The notes under the pieces are model-generated. The model worked only from the letters and a program-made list of their open reading frames with translations, did not search any database and was not told the DNA's origin. Positions 13,842 through 13,951 of a stretch of 13,951 nt of DNA are shown here, in pieces. The DNA lies in NCBI GenBank assembly GCA_900542255.1, contig UQMR01000062.1:1-13951 (forward strand), given 5' to 3'. Within the stretch, counting starts at the first letter, position 1, and each line of letters begins with the position of its first letter. Source of the DNA: an uncultured Porphyromonadaceae bacterium. GTDB lineage: Bacteria; Bacteroidota; Bacteroidia; Bacteroidales; Barnesiellaceae_A. Both the position numbers and the translations under genes were made by a program.

Positions 13842-13951
13842 TTATTTCGTTTTAAGTTTGTTGATAATGGCAATGAGGAAGCCCAATGCTATGAATGCGC
13901 CCGGAGCCAGAATGAATACAAGTGCACCGAAATCCTCGGGGAAGATGGTGA
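13842..13951 (-). CDS. rnfE: Rnf electron transport complex subunit E, C-terminal fragment
   Basis: The last 35 codons and the TAA stop of a gene that enters from the right edge. The visible protein contains [20 protein letters not shown] and ends in [12 protein letters not shown]. The [14 protein letters not shown] membrane helix is the characteristic C-terminus of RnfE/RsxE (and NqrD). The positions of the cluster-ligating cysteines lie outside the window. Its 2-bp spacing to rnfA and the match to RnfA as partner make the assignment firm despite the short length. Confidence 0.88.
   Translation of the reverse strand, partial: TIFPEDFGALVFILAPGAFIALGFLIAIINKLKTK

Noticed and set aside
1..13951. 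CRISPR arrays, insertion sequences, phage or defence genes, tRNA or rRNA genes
   Set aside because: No regularly spaced repeats, terminal inverted repeats with a transposase, phage proteins, or structural RNA signatures were seen in any intergenic stretch.

Overview
The window comes from a bacterium of the phylum Bacteroidota, most likely an anaerobic gut member of the order Bacteroidales. Three things support this. Several genes are preceded by the Bacteroides-type promoter (TTTG-like -33 box, about 20 bp, TAnnTTTG -7 box). Shine-Dalgarno sequences are mostly absent. The gene content is also typical: a four-gene 2-oxoacid:ferredoxin oxidoreductase, an Rnf complex, a GlnRS and a MetY-type sulfhydrylase. 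The genus cannot be named from sequence reading alone.

Layout, left to right. 1-1212 (-) is most of an NfeD-family membrane serine protease, cut by the left edge. A 609-bp gap follows, holding its promoter. 1822-2325 (+) is an ECF sigma factor with no anti-sigma partner beside it. It runs tail-to-tail into, and overlaps by 10 bp, a family 2 glycosyltransferase (2316-3218, -). A divergent 416-bp region carries one promoter for the glycosyltransferase and one for glnS (3635-5338, +), whose leader can fold into a hairpin. glnS is followed by a hairpin, a cytoplasmic TPR-repeat protein (5405-6826, +) and metY (6839-8119, +), which starts 12 bp after the TPR gene. metY converges, with a 10-bp gap, on a secreted trypsin-like protease with a large unfamiliar N-terminal region (8130-9884, -).

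From 10223 to the right edge everything is on the minus strand and belongs to ferredoxin-based energy metabolism. Reading in the direction of transcription: the end of rnfE, rnfA, a strong terminator, then korD-korA-korB-korC and two tandem hairpins. The Kor/Vor enzyme oxidises a 2-oxoacid with CoA and reduces ferredoxin. The Rnf complex oxidises reduced ferredoxin with NAD+ and pumps ions. The two units are separated by a terminator, so they look like functional neighbours rather than one operon. A perfect 8-bp inverted repeat spaced by 10 bp lies just upstream of korD and is the best candidate regulatory site in the window.

I see no CRISPR array, insertion sequence, phage gene, tRNA, rRNA or restriction/defence locus. 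Most of the window is ordinary core-genome content. I found no evidence for a wholly new system. The least explained items are the N-terminal part of the trypsin-like protease, the orphan sigma factor, and the inverted repeat ahead of the kor genes.
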